NCBI GenBank assembly: GCA_973895155.1
Contig: OZ316893.1
Span: 8,370,001-8,434,000 of the forward strand
From: Marsupella aquatica
Lineage: Eukaryota > Marchantiophyta
Direction: 5' to 3'
Length of the DNA stretch: 64,000 nt
The notes beneath the pieces are model-generated. The model was not told where the DNA came from, did no database searches, and saw only the letters and a list, made by a program, of their open reading frames with translations. How positions within the stretch are numbered: position 1 is the stretch's first letter; each line of letters opens with the position of its first letter. Below are positions 32,401 through 44,015 of the stretch, one piece after another. The translations under genes and the position numbers were made by a program.

Positions 32401-34365
32401 GTCTATCTATACTATCATTTGATATGGAAGTCTATCATTCACTACCTACTGTAGCCGGTATAATGAAACCATAGGCCATTATTTTTCAGGCAGAAATTTT
32501 TAATATTTAGACCGGGAGTCAAAAACAAAAAGTGGTCACAAGTGCCCCCCTACCTCCCCCCCCCCCCCTTCTTGTAATAGGCACCAAGAAGATACCCATG
32601 GCTAAAATTCACTTCCGAGACTCAACTACTTGGCCCACTATGGTGAATTAGGCCTTTGGAAGGACGGGCTACAGGAGATAGCTCTCATGCTACCTAATAC
32701 TACACTGGAGCAATAAACCACATTTTGAAATCATGTACTATATTCCTAACTATAAGGCAGTACCTACGTTGTTGTACAATTAGTTGTTTGCTTTTTGCAT
32801 TTTAATTCAACCAAAGACTTGATGGGCCCTGTAGGATTAAAAACCCACCAACAAGGCCCCTTCTTTCAAACTTGATTTGCTGGGGCTTGGGGCCCCCAAC
32901 CCTGTGCACCACCTTTCTGGGTTGTGAGCACGTACTGTAGTCCGGATGCTGTTGCAGCAACCGGGTGTAAATCTACAGCATGGTTTAGGGACCACAGCCA
33001 AGACTTCCCATTGGGATGCTGCAACATGAACTTGCATTTTCGATCCTGAAGGATTTTGTGACTTGCAAGTCTGGATTTTGGTGACCTTTGACAGGTTAAT
33101 ACGCAAGGCGTGATGGTGTAATGTTGTACAGGAACGGACTTTAGGGTGAGGCAAGCAGGAGGGCACATCGATCATCATTAGGGCGTCTCAATATGAAAAA
33201 AACTTGCATACATGGGCGGCCCAAGATGCAGACAGGCACACCACGTCAGGGTTCAGGCGCCAATATTCCCAGGCGCAGAAATATACTCATTCTCTCTATA
33301 TGTGAGACACCCTATTCCAGAACCAGAGTTGCAGCTGCGGGTTGTTTGCAGTTTTAAGGAGCATCGCAACATTGCTACAGCACAGTTGCGGGGCTTGCTG
33401 AAGTAACTGGGAAGTGACTGCAACCCAGCAGGGGATACATGAGGGTTGTAAGGACCAGGGGCAGCAAGTCCCTTGCAAAAGAAGTGGCCTCTTTGGGGTC
33501 TTTTTGTGCTGCAGGGTCCCCATTGAGCCTTTCATTGAATTTTAATGTATTCAGTGAAGAATGGACTCTAGAGATTTCTAAGAAATGGTGAGAAACAAAC
33601 GGGGAAACAAACTCTGAAACAAATATTCTTGATGGGAACATTGTTGTTTTAGAGCAAAGTTATGCAAGTTAGTAGCTTGGAGGTGGCGAAACCCCTAGGA
33701 TTATGTTTTTGTAAGGAGGTGGGAAAACTTCTCAAGATACTTGCATAGATTCCAAAACACACTCTGGTTGCCTTGAAATATACAGTACTCACATTTTGTT
33801 CTGATAATGAAAACACAAGGAAATATGGCTAGCCTGAAGTTAGATCCTTCCTAATCTTGATAAATTTGATTGTCCATAACAGGTATGCACAAAACTGAGG
33901 ATCCTTAGCTTGCATCATGAGCATGAACAAGAGATCCCAACAATGACGATACAGGCATCATGTTGTTATTTCACAGCCCCTTGTCATCTTACTCAGGATT
34001 TTTGCCTGAAGGAGCCCTTAACAAATACTGACCAAGACAACTTCTTATTCGGCCACTGTTGCCAAAGCTATGGCAGGACTAAACAGTCAATATTTGCCCA
34101 CTTTTTGAACTTTGTTAAAGAACATTATGGATTAATTTTGATAACCTGGACCCACCAGGATTTGCTTTGGGGATAGTGGAGGTTTAGAATAAGTTTTAGA
34201 AGTTGAGAATCATTTGCAAACCAAACTTAGAGGACCACTTTCAGCAATCTTTGAGAAGGATGAAAACAAATCATGACAGAAACATTGTAGATCTTGAGCT
34301 AATTTAGAGACTTATTATGTACATTTACAGAACAAACAAACAACTGGAGGAACTTCATACCTCGG
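32400..34365. other. No supported gene
   Basis: Includes a C13 tract at 32556-32568 and a moderately GC-rich stretch at 32860-33560 with frames open on several strands but no recognisable domain. Confidence 0.4.
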
Positions 34366-34369
34366 TCAG

Positions 34370-34845
34370 CCAATGTACATGAGCAAAAGGACCATTGATG
34401 ACCTCCTTTGTAGAGTGAAACCGTAGACCTTAATTTCTCTGGTATGGTGACCATTCATGACCTCCTCTCTCTTGTGATACCATAGACCGCAAGAACAAAT
34501 TTTGATATTTAGAATGTGTTTGTGAATAGGGTTGGGCAATGGGGAGTCTGTGTTGGGGATAATCCCTATCCCGAGACACCATGCACATGAGAACACCATA
34601 CAAAGTAGTCGACACAGCAAGTACGTGGTTCACCTCATGACCGAGGTTACGTCCACGGGAAAGCAAGAGACCTTACTTCTCTCTTGCCCAACTCCAACAG
34701 TGAACTGAAGATCCACCAGGGATTGGCACCAGCCCTGGCTATATACACAATAACATTACCGCTAACCTTAGCTAAGTCCGAACCTGAGTTAGCCTAACTG
34801 TGGCTAGCTCAAGAGTCACAAGACTAAGAGCAATACCTAACAGTC
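34370..34845 (-). mobile_element. LTR-like fragment related to the copia LTR at 52200-52727
   Basis: Read on the minus strand the block starts TGTTAGGTATTGCTCTTAG near 34845 and runs downward. It shares ordered blocks with 52200-52727: the ttaggtatt..ctcttag start, gctaacc/agcctaac words, and on the plus strand a gtacgtggttcacctcatga block and ccacgggaa. No adjacent polypurine tract or pol sequence is seen, so it is probably a solo or isolated LTR. Boundaries at the lower end are uncertain. Confidence 0.5.
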
Positions 34846-34859
34846 TGGGTACGGGCTCA

Positions 34860-36510
34860 GCTACAGGAAGCCCCTTGTTAGGCCTTTATTCTTATTCTTT
34901 ACCACAATTAGTTTAACTGTAATCAGGTGTTTGGTTAAAGGTTAAATGTGCTACTACTATATTCACTAGACTAGTATGACTTAACTAGTGAGTAGAACTT
35001 GAGATTCATTGTTACAGAGCTCCATTGTGTGTTTTCATGGACGTAGCTTCTCAAGAAGTGAACCACATATCTTTTGTGTAACTACTTGAATTGTGTGTTT
35101 ATTAAATGTTGCACATTTACATGTTGTCTTTGAGTAGCTGTTGTTTGCTCAACATCACTCTTATACATGGACAGATATTCATTTGAGGCTACTTGCAACA
35201 AAAGACTAAAGATCCAAGTTCTATGGTCTTAAGTTCAATAGTTGTGTTCCTCTTTCCATTTGGGGCTATGCTGCAAATCATGTTAACCTGAATTGACTTG
35301 TGTGTGTCTCAAGCACTTGTAAAGTTGTAAGAATTTGTATGGAAATACAAAAATATAAACTAAGCAAAGAATTTTCTTGCTTGCAAAGCCAGTTTTGTAG
35401 CTTGCTATAATTGTGCACTATCTCTTGTTGAAACATGTAGGGATCCATGTTTTTCAACTCAGGAAAGACTAAACAAATTTTGGTGATCTGATTTAATTAG
35501 TGTTTGAGCTGTAACACTATAAGAGTTCACATGTCAACCCTTTCCAGTAGCACTTTGACTTTTCTTCTTATCCTTGACTCTGAAAGTTGTTAACCGTTTC
35601 CAGTAGCACTTTGACTTTTTTCTTTCCCTTAACACTGAAAATTCTGGCAATTGTTTTTCTCACTTTGGATTTCCCTTCCTGAGCAATAAAAGTGACTTTG
35701 CATTTGAGGTTTCATCTTTGCCAGGCTGTGTTTTCCATGAGGTTCCCTACAGATGCACATTAACAACTCACTATGTACCTGGCTATATAGGAAAAATAAC
35801 AATTAGTGATCTAAAAGAACAACTGAGTTTATTCTGGTATGGAAAATCCATCCAATGTGTTGGCAGGTGTCAGCCACACAGTGAACCATAACAATACTGG
35901 AAGGTACCAGAAAGCGTTCCATGACACTTGCAAATGTAAAGTGAATTCTGACAACACTTTTCTTTCTACATACTTTTCTCATCACCTGGTCCATCCGGGC
36001 TGAAAGGTTCATGGGAGTGGTTCATCAGAGCATCACTTTGCTGCATTCCTGAAAGTGTTAAGCCCCCGTGGACCCTGAATATTTGACAAAATGCCTGGTG
36101 GACCATCACAACCGAGATGGACCACAAATTACTTCTTTTTCATACATATGTGGTCCATCCCAATATTCAGCTCTCCATCAGGGCTTGTTTTCTTGAATTT
36201 AATGTAGGAATTATAAAATAGACATTCATTTAAACATTCATTGTCACTAGAATGACATGGACTTTTAATTAGAGTAAACAGATTGAATTTCTTGGGATCC
36301 AAGTGCAAAGGTTTGAGTTTGTTCACCAAGTATTTGAGAAGATGCTTCTCAAAGCACTCCCGCCAGTCTGCCAATGAGAGCCACTGGGAGCATGTAAGGT
36401 GGGTTTGGCTGAACTGACCACCATCCTGCCTGGATGTTCAAGATTGCGCATGAACACATTGATCCCACAGCTGCACTTGGTCAGCCGTGAATTTGAATTT
36501 GCCAGTGGGG
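34860..36510. other. No supported gene
   Basis: AT-rich sequence. It contains a ~60-bp tandem duplication centred on tttccagtagcactttgact at about 35545 and 35599. Confidence 0.45.
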
Positions 36511-36520
36511 ATCGCTCTTG

Positions 36521-36576
36521 AGCAGGACTCAACCCAGGTGCCTGCATTGCCTTTTCACTTCGCTAAACCTTCAAAT
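36521..36576 (-). mobile_element. Possible tRNA-derived SINE head
   Basis: On the minus strand, tttagcgaagtgaaaaggc resembles a Pol III A box and gggttgagtcc resembles a B box, about 35 nt apart, as in tRNA-derived SINEs. No cloverleaf can be folded, and no poly(A) tail or target duplication was identified. Confidence 0.3.
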
Positions 36577-36789
36577 GGTAAGGTCATTTCACGCACACAG
36601 GTGGGAATGTTCGAAGTGCAGGCTGACCATCTAGTCCCCTAGTGTTACAAGTGTCCACAATGACCTGTAAACAAGACATGACTATATTTGTATAGGGTTG
36701 CGGATTTTTGATGTGCTCTTACTTGGACATCACACATGGAGGGATGCATAAATAATCCTTAATTATCACTTATAACATAGTACATACCG

Positions 36790-37435
36790 TGACAAAGTGC
36801 ACTCATGGGGCATCTTCCTGAGAGCCTGCACTTAGAAACATAAATGTGAGCTTGGGGCATCCTTTCTGTAGCTATTACTTAGACACATAAGTGCAAGCTT
36901 GGGGGTATTCTCTCTGAACCTTGTACTTAGACACATAATTGCAAGCTTGGGGCATCCTCTCCGAAGCATGCACTTGAACACATCAGTGCAGGCTTGGGAC
37001 ATCCTGTCCAGAGTACTTAGACACATAAGTGCAAGCTTGGTGCATCCTCTCCACACATTGCACTTATACACATAAGTGCAATCTTGGGGCATCCTCTCAG
37101 GAACCAGACTTAGACATATAAATGACAAGCTTGTCCCACAGATTTTACTTAGACAGATAGTGTGCAAGCCTGGGGCATCTTCTTCACAATTGCACTTATA
37201 TGCATAAGTGCAATCTTGGGGCATCCTCTACAGCACTTCCACTTAGACACCTAGTTTGGGCATCGTCATGGGAACCTGCACTTGGATACATAATTGCAAG
37301 CTTGGTGTCCCTCCCTGGATATTGCACTTAATATTTAAGTGCAAGCTTGGGGCACGTCTTTTGAGATTGCACTTAGACACGTAAGTGCGAGCTTGGGGGC
37401 ATCCTCTCGGGAAGCTGCACTTATAACAGAATAAT
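36790..37435 (+). repeat. Minisatellite, about 46-bp unit, roughly 13 copies
   Basis: The unit is close to gcacttagacacataagtgc followed by aagcttggggcatcctctc and a variable spacer. Copies are recognisable at about 36846, 36892, 36941, 36986, 37030, 37078, 37122, 37160, 37208, 37250, 37293, 37340 and 37386 (positions of the aagcttgggg core). Each unit contains a short palindrome, cactta..taagtg. The minus-strand open frame across it is a repeat artefact. Confidence 0.92.
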
Positions 37436-37439
37436 AGTC

Positions 37440-38200
37440 TGTATGGACAAAGGCATGGATCACATGCATGGCACAGCCGCCTTCAGAAAGTGTCTTGGCA
37501 ATTGCCATACGTAAGTGAGTCCTGTACAGTAGTGTACAGTATGGTGGATGGGATCCCTTCCTCTACGACGCGTTTTGCATCTTTCCGGCTCTGAGCAGCA
37601 ACAGGGGGAGAAAAAGACAAACTCAGAAAGAAGAAAAGGAGAAAGCACAGGAAGTACACGCCAGCAATGACGAAGCTTTTGGGGGAATGTTGTGAGGAGG
37701 AATAAATAATAGATGCAATGAGGAGTCCCGTATGCCACTTTAAAATTATACCGTGTAATAAATGATACACTCTGTGACGAGAGAATTAGAACACCACTTT
37801 ACTGAAAAAGGACCAACAAAAGAATAAAAGATTTGGGTTTTGGGGCCTTTAGACAAATTCTTCTTCTTGACTCTCTTAAAGGAAAAACACATACTTTTTA
37901 CAGAAAAGGGCCAAATAGAGTACAAAAGAATAAACAAGAGAGGTCCCAAATGGACAAAACCAAACGCAAAAGAAGTGAGCAAAAGGAAACCCCTAAAAAC
38001 CAAGAAAGAGTAACTAAAACTACCGCAAATGGACCGAGGTCTTCATCATTCCTAGCAAATGTGACAAAAAGCTAATGGTCTACATCAAGTGTCGAAACTA
38101 AATTGGCAAGTGGGATTGGAATGTCCTCTAGGGGGGCTAGCCGTTGTGGAGTCACACTAGCACCCATTGTCAGAGATCGACGATAGATGGCCCGAGCTTG
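37440..38200. other. No supported gene; purine-rich stretch
   Basis: A-rich and purine-rich on the plus strand between 37590 and 38000, with low-complexity open frames on both strands. Confidence 0.4.
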
Positions 38201-38206
38201 AGCACG

Positions 38207-39046
38207 CTATAAGGTGACTGAAATGCGTTGGCAAAAGTGTGTGGTCAAAATAGATAGCGGGGGTCCAGTGGGACCCATCCGGCCGTGAACATCCCGAGCA
38301 GCTTGGCAAAGAAGCCCGTCAAACTGATGATGGAGACGCCCAAATATCTCAAGAGCAAGGGGCAGGAAGCTGTCAGATGAAGCTCGTGCAGCATATTTGG
38401 CCTCCTTCGTTGTTGCTGCTCGTGATGCTGCTGCCCCTGCCGTTGTTGCCGCTGTCCCAATGATGTCTTGGCGCAATGGGTTTGCCACCACTACATCTGC
38501 CAAAGTACGGTGACCCTCACGGACCATGGTAAGATCCACCCGTAACCGTTGTGATGGAGGACCAGGTAACTCGAGCACCACCTCCCGCCGTGCGCAGACC
38601 AAAGAGCCAGAAAGAACCTGAGCAGTGGCATCTCTCACAGCGTCGTGAACAAAAATGGTTTTGCCGCCCAAATTGCACCGAAGAAAATGGACACCTGTGG
38701 CATCACAAGGCTTCCCACAAGTGCAAGTAGGAGGTAAACCAACAAGAAGTGGGTGGGGCAAGCCCATACGAAGACGCATGGCTGTCGCAAACTCCACTGA
38801 AGACATCTGTAGGTGAGGAATGACTGGATTGGCCTGAAGCCAGCCTCCTGCGCCCTTCCCTCCGGAAGAAAGAATCCGAGCTCGGTCCATGTCAGGTGTC
38901 TCGTTGAGGATGCTGGAGAGGGTGAAAGCGTGCATACGCCCAGCAAGGTCTGCCTGAAGACGGATGGGGTCCAAGGATAAAAACTCCTGAAATGAAGGTA
39001 ACGCAGCTCGAATAGGATCTGGTAATGATGACCGCGCCGCGCGCAA
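38207..39046 (-). pseudogene. C-terminal fragment of a non-LTR retrotransposon protein, probably with restriction-like endonuclease
   Basis: A 279-codon minus-strand frame has the order expected at the C-terminus of R2/HERO-like non-LTR elements. A zinc-knuckle-like CTCGKPCDATGVHFLRC lies near residues 108-124. It is followed by a FVHDAVRDA block (132-140) and an endonuclease-like stretch with E159, RVDL (169-172) and LADVVVANP (182-190), resembling the PD-(D/E)xK core. No reverse transcriptase domain is found upstream (above 39046), so the copy is truncated. Its GC content is clearly higher than its flanks. The endonuclease assignment is inference from motif layout; the retrotransposon origin is firmer. 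Confidence 0.6.
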
Positions 39047-39049
39047 ATG

Positions 39050-40580
39050 AACCTGAAATGGGAGAATAACAACCCAAATGCTGCCTGAGAATCTCCTAAC
39101 TTAGGGAGCATAGGAGTAGGGGCTAAGGCAGCCTGTAGAGCGTCAGCAATGAAAGATGAGCAAAAGGAGGCGGTACCGACTGGGGAGCCAAAGACCCTTA
39201 ATCTTAAAGCTAGCTTGCATGTATCTGGCCCTCAAAATTTTGGCCCTTAACATTCACTCAATTTTTGGGGTAAAGCCTTGAGCTCATTGTCTTGACTTTT
39301 AAAAAGTCAGGACTGCAAGGGCTGGAATGTTGGGGACCTTGGCCTCGGTTTTTCCAGTTTAAGAAGCTATCAAGTCTGGCACATGAGGCGTTTCCGGCAT
39401 GATTTTTCCCATAAGTAATACACTATCCAAACATCAGTTTAGGGGTACAAATTGAAGTGCCACACATATGAAGATAGCTCTAATTCTGGAGCTTCACCAG
39501 CCAGTCAGTTTACTGCAGAGGAGGGCTTTAGATCCTTTTGCCATTTTGGGGACTCAGGCTTTTTGGCTCTTAAGTCTTCCCAGGCTTTCTCCCCGGCTTT
39601 CTCCCTTGTTTTCTCCCCTTCATTGGGTCTATGGCATTAGGTGTCATGTCTCCCGGTTGGGCATTTTTTGTTCTTTGGCAGGGTAGTATATAGTGCCATA
39701 AGACACATGTATGTTTTGCCAATCTAAGTGAGATCAACTAGTGGGATCTCAAACATGGATTTATTAGGACTTAAATGTCCAATTGTGGTTCCAAGGGGTT
39801 TAATTTCCCTTCGCCTAATAAAAACTTAGTGATCACAAATATCCAATTTAGTTTGGAAGGGTAAGATAGTGGTGATAGAGTACTTTGGTTGGTGCAAGGG
39901 AGATATAAGATAGATGGTTCAATCTTGTGTGATCAAGCCTCTTTGGTTGAGGACTCAGTTTATTTTTCTCTGGGCACAAAAGGTGCACTGTCTGGTTCTT
40001 GTGAAGTAATGAAGGTCTAACTTAGACATCTGTGGTAATCCAGAATTTCCCCTGCGGGGTCACCATGGCAGCACTCTAATTCTAAACTGCTGTAGGTGGG
40101 ATTATGGGTCTCAACTAATGTAACAGGGAATAAAAAATTAGGATTTGTTTGTCATATAGGTAGATGTAAGTCACCCTCTATGAAACTCCCATCTCACAAC
40201 TATGTGCAATTCAGCATATAGATGGAATATGCAAAAAGGATTGCAGTGAATATTTGTTCTTGGTAGAATACAAACCTCTTGCAAGGTAGTTGCCACTGAA
40301 ATATTTGGGTGGCAAGTGTGCTCTTTCAATCCCAACTTGGAATTGCAATGGATGCAGTTCAAATAAAGTGGTTCACATAAGGCTGGTTCTTGCATTGGAA
40401 TGGTTAAGGGTTACAACTTGTGGTATTTGAGGTTAGTCAGGAATTTTACAATCATATTTGCAAATACTATGCCACTTAGGTAGCTGGGAGGGGTAGGTAT
40501 ACCTAAGAGAGGGAGGAAGGCAAAAGACAACTTGTTACTATTTCCATTGGCAAGTTACATAAATATTTGGATTGGGCTGC
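39050..40580. other. No supported gene
   Basis: Short frames only. The right part merges into a diverged copy of the repeat family seen at 31534-32400. Confidence 0.45.
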
Positions 40581-40589
40581 ATGGAGGTT

Positions 40590-41020
40590 GGCTATTGATG
40601 GTGACTTTACAAAGACATTGGGGCTAATTGAGTCTTTATATTTATTTTGAGATTAACTCTGTACCATTTAATGAATGGAAATGGCTTCAATTGGCTTTAC
40701 CAGATCTGAGGGGCCCATTGATGTATGGTAACTGATCCTATATGGCAAGCAGCGGACCCAAGAAAATACCAATGGGAGTGGTTATTTTGTCTGAGATTTT
40801 ATAACCTTTGGAAGACTAAAAGTGGACATAATTTACAAAACCAGCCAGACAAAGTACAATGATGTGACGAAAAAAGAGGCCCAAAGTGGACAACACAAAA
40901 TACTAAAGCAGGAACCCAGTTTGTGTTCAAGAAAAATATTCACAAATGCCCCCCTCCCAATCTCTTGTAAAGCCACCCGGAGTGCAAAGTGGTTTGGACT
41001 GATTGAAGTGGTTGGCAAGG
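40590..41020 (+). repeat. Diverged copy of the 31.5-kb repeat family
   Basis: Blocks tgactttacaaagaca, aatgaatggaaatgg, ggctttaccag.tct.. gggcccatt, tatggcaag.agcggaccc and tgcccccct follow in the same order as at 31534-32580, so the two stretches descend from one longer element. Confidence 0.7.
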
Positions 41021-41021
41021 G

Positions 41022-41303
41022 GTTGCACCAAATTTGGGTGCTGATATCAGTTTTGGTTCAAATTAGTATGTTAACCCAAGCGATTGGGTCACCACCTAGG
41101 AACCGTGTACCAAATTGATGAGTGTAAAAAGCATTGACCATGGATATATAAATAGAAGATATCGCAGATGTATCAGTTGCACCAAAGTTGGGTGCTGATG
41201 ACAGTTTTGGCGCAAATAATATGGTAACCCAAGCGAATGGGTCACCAATTAGGAACCGTTGGCCAACTTGATAGGTGTAAAAGTATTGGTCATTATTGTT
41301 GGG
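41022..41303 (+). repeat. 154-bp tandem duplication
   Basis: Copies start at 41022 and 41176 with gttgcaccaaa.ttgggtgctgat and share acccaagcga.tgggtcacca and taggaaccgt blocks. Confidence 0.85.
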
Positions 41304-41562
41304 ATGAAATCGCACTTCACATCTTTGAATAGTATCGTTTGGACAAAAATCAAATAATAGACACAGAGTACTCGGGAAGGGACCCTCCTGGAACTTGCCC
41401 ATCGTCATCAGCTACTGTACGGCCTGCCCTTTACTGACCGAGTCTTCACCCTCGTTATCCCACTGACCGAGGCCCTGCCCGCCTGCTCCGCCCACTTTTT
41501 CTGCCCGGATACCCTGCCCGCACGGCTCTGGCTGCCAGTCCGGCACTGTGCTGCCCCTGCCC

Positions 41563-41996
41563 GGTTCTAAATCTGGGGTTTTCTTTTTTTTTTCCTTGAA
41601 AGGAACATTTTACTCATAAGAAAAGTAAATCCCAATAAACCAGGGAGTAAAAAAGCCAGACCCACAACAGGGCGAAGGCTGAACACCACTCATAAGCCAG
41701 ACGCATCCAGAAAAGAGGGACAGGATGAAAAGGTAGAGTAAAAAGGAGACCTAAAGTCCCCCACCAAAAAAGCTAAAAAGCAAAACAGCTGTGAGGGCTA
41801 ACTCAACCAAAAGTCCAGGAAGAGAACTAGCAATGTACTAGAACTGAAAGCACTGAACCCAGGTGAAAATCCAGAAGAAAGGATAATCCAACTGAACAAA
41901 GTCACTACATCTAAACCTGTAACAACCTCACATGCGAGGCGCCAGGACGAACAGACTAAAACAAATTCAAGGTGGTTCTAAATCTGGGGTTTTCTT
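41563..41996 (-). mobile_element. 5'-truncated LINE tail with 23-bp target-site duplication
   Basis: A 23-bp block starting ggttctaaatctgggg is present at 41563-41585 and again identically at 41974-41996. The 388 bp between them begins, on the plus strand, with a T-run (poly(A) on the minus strand). Read on the minus strand, it ends gagtaaaatgttcctttc followed by the A-run, like the 3' end of a plant LINE. This is the signature of target-primed insertion of a 5'-truncated copy. No coding region remains. Confidence 0.9.
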
Positions 41997-41999
41997 CAG

Positions 42000-42640
42000 T
42001 GGCGAAATTTCGGCTTTAATCAGTATAAGAAATTAACGTAAGGAATGTCCTTACCATCTCATCATTAGCCAAACTGGATTATTTTAAAAAATCCTTAGAA
42101 ATTAGATTTTTATTAGTGGCAAAAATTCTCCACATTCCACCATGACACCTCCATCAGCTAAAATTTGTCATTGAGCATGTTTCCATTGTGGCATCTCAAA
42201 CCATGAAGTTTGAGAAAAAAAAATGAAGCCTGAAACTACCAGGTTTGGTCATGGGTTAGGAATATGCTCATCGCAAGCAGAGGTAGAAACGAGACTCCCT
42301 ATTAAATTTTGAGAAGTGAGACCTCCTATTAGGACATGTGAAAGCCGTGTCATAGCAAGGTCGTATATGACTTTCTGGATGTCGGTCCACACTGGGCATC
42401 TTTACAGGTAACCCGTGAAGTTTTGTCATGACCATAAAACCCCATTTCATATGTTTGATCGTAATCCAATGTCTAGTGACCGGCCACCCTGCCCTAGTGC
42501 CCTGCCCTGCCGAGCCCAGCCCCTCCCTTTTGTTCCGGCTGCCAGTTGAGGGCTGCCCGGCTCTTTTCCATGTTGGTCGGGCTGCCCTGCCCTGCCATTG
42601 GCCTGGCTCCGTTCTCCTTCTATTCCCTTTCCATTCCTGT
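42000..42640. other. Upstream flank of CAF1, no gene seen
   Basis: Contains ctgccctgcc-type low-complexity sequence at 42485-42600 that resembles 41430-41565. No domain is recognisable. Confidence 0.4.
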
Positions 42641-44015
42641 CGTTTGCGCCGTTCACCGTCATTCACATCATATTCGGTCCTCTGTCTCTGTCTCTTTTCT
42701 TCTCTTTTCTTCTCCCCTCGTCTCCTCTCCCTCGAGCTTTTCTCTCTCGAGTCTTCCGGTCTCCTCTCCTCTCCTCTCCTCTCCTCTTCTCTCCTCTTCT
42801 TCTTGTGTGTCCGCGTTGGTGCTCATTAATCAACAGCGCATTGTTGTTGGCTGGCTTGCTGGCTGGCTGTGCGGAGCGAGCGTCCTCTGCTGTTTGTTGT
42901 CGCTCGAATTGCGCCATCTTCCCGTCGACTGCGCACCACCATCACTGGGTTTCTTCGTCTGTTTCTGCTCGCTGCTGCTGCTTCTTCTGCTTCTTCTGCG
43001 TCTTCTGCTTCGTCGGCTTTGCTGCATCGCATCAGGGAGCGAGACGAGAGAGATCGTCGGTAGCATTATTCTCGGGAAAGTTTGGAGTACATTCGCGGAG
43101 ACAGGACGAAGAAAGGAAGGAGTGTGGGAACGGGAGAAGGGAGAAGGGAGGGAGCGATCACCGACGAGCGCCGGAGAAAGAGATCGGCAGTGGAGTCTTG
43201 AGAGCATCGAGGAGGAGGGAGGAGGAGGGAAGAGTCGAGCGAGGTCGGCTGGACTCTGCTGTTTGTTTGCGTGCGCGGAGTGATTGATGATTGATGATTG
43301 ATTGATTGACTGACTGACTGACTGACGGACGACGGACGGGAGGGAGGACAGACTGGAAGAGAACGAGAGAGATAAGGGAGTCGACGACTGGAGACGGAAC
43401 GAGGGAGAGGGAGAGAGCGCTGTGAGGTGTCTCGGGCGGAGTGCTGTGCCGGAGGTGTTCGTTGCGCTGGTGTGCTGTTTAATAGACGGAGGAGGAGGAG
43501 GAAGAGGAGCGGAGTCTCGAGTGTCAATACGAGAGAGTTGGTGTGACGTACGAGGAATCGGGCGTCAGAAGTGCGAGCGGAAGCGAGAGAGAAGGTGAGA
43601 GATAAGCAGAGAGATAGAGAGGACGTTGGGGGATGTGGATGGACGCATGAAAGCCTTGTAGCGAGAGGAGAGGGTGAAAGTAAGAAGCTCGGAGGCGGAG
43701 AGAGATAGAGAGAGAGGAGGGATAGAGTGGGAGAAGCCCTAATCTGTGAGGAGAGGTGGTCGTGGGGGAGGAGAGGCCCGGGGGGGGGGGGCGAATCGGA
43801 GTTGCTCATGTTTGGTTGGAGAAATCGGGGAGTAGCGCAGGAGAAGAGAGCGAGGACAACGACAGCAGAAGAGAAGGAAGAGGGGCAACAGAAGAAGCGT
43901 ATGCGAGCACGGCCGAAACTGCAGCAGCAGAGGGTGGTCTTGGTCGAGGAGGACGTGGACATCGTCGTGGGCACGACGAGAAGAGCAAGTACAAGAAGAG
44001 CAAGATTTTTAGTAG
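42640..44015 (+). promoter_or_regulatory. Promoter and long leader of CAF1: pyrimidine-rich then purine-rich
   Basis: The plus strand is CT-rich at about 42640-42830, with a ctctc repeat at 42763-42800 and cttctgcttctt repeats at 42975-43015. It then switches to strongly purine-rich GA sequence from about 43020 to 43990. A gatt/gact simple repeat lies at 43281-43330. The CT block is typical of a plant core promoter or start region, and the GA block of a leader. Several upstream ATGs exist (for example near 43809), and an intron in the leader is possible. Confidence 0.55.

Noticed and set aside
36832-37224. Minus-strand 130-codon cysteine-rich open frame with internal repeats
   Set aside because: It lies wholly in the ~46-bp satellite; the protein repeats simply reflect the DNA unit.
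42546-43283. Several overlapping open frames of 229-318 codons on both strands upstream of CAF1
   Set aside because: They arise from CT/GA low-complexity sequence, overlap in several frames and have Ser/Leu/Arg-biased composition without domains.
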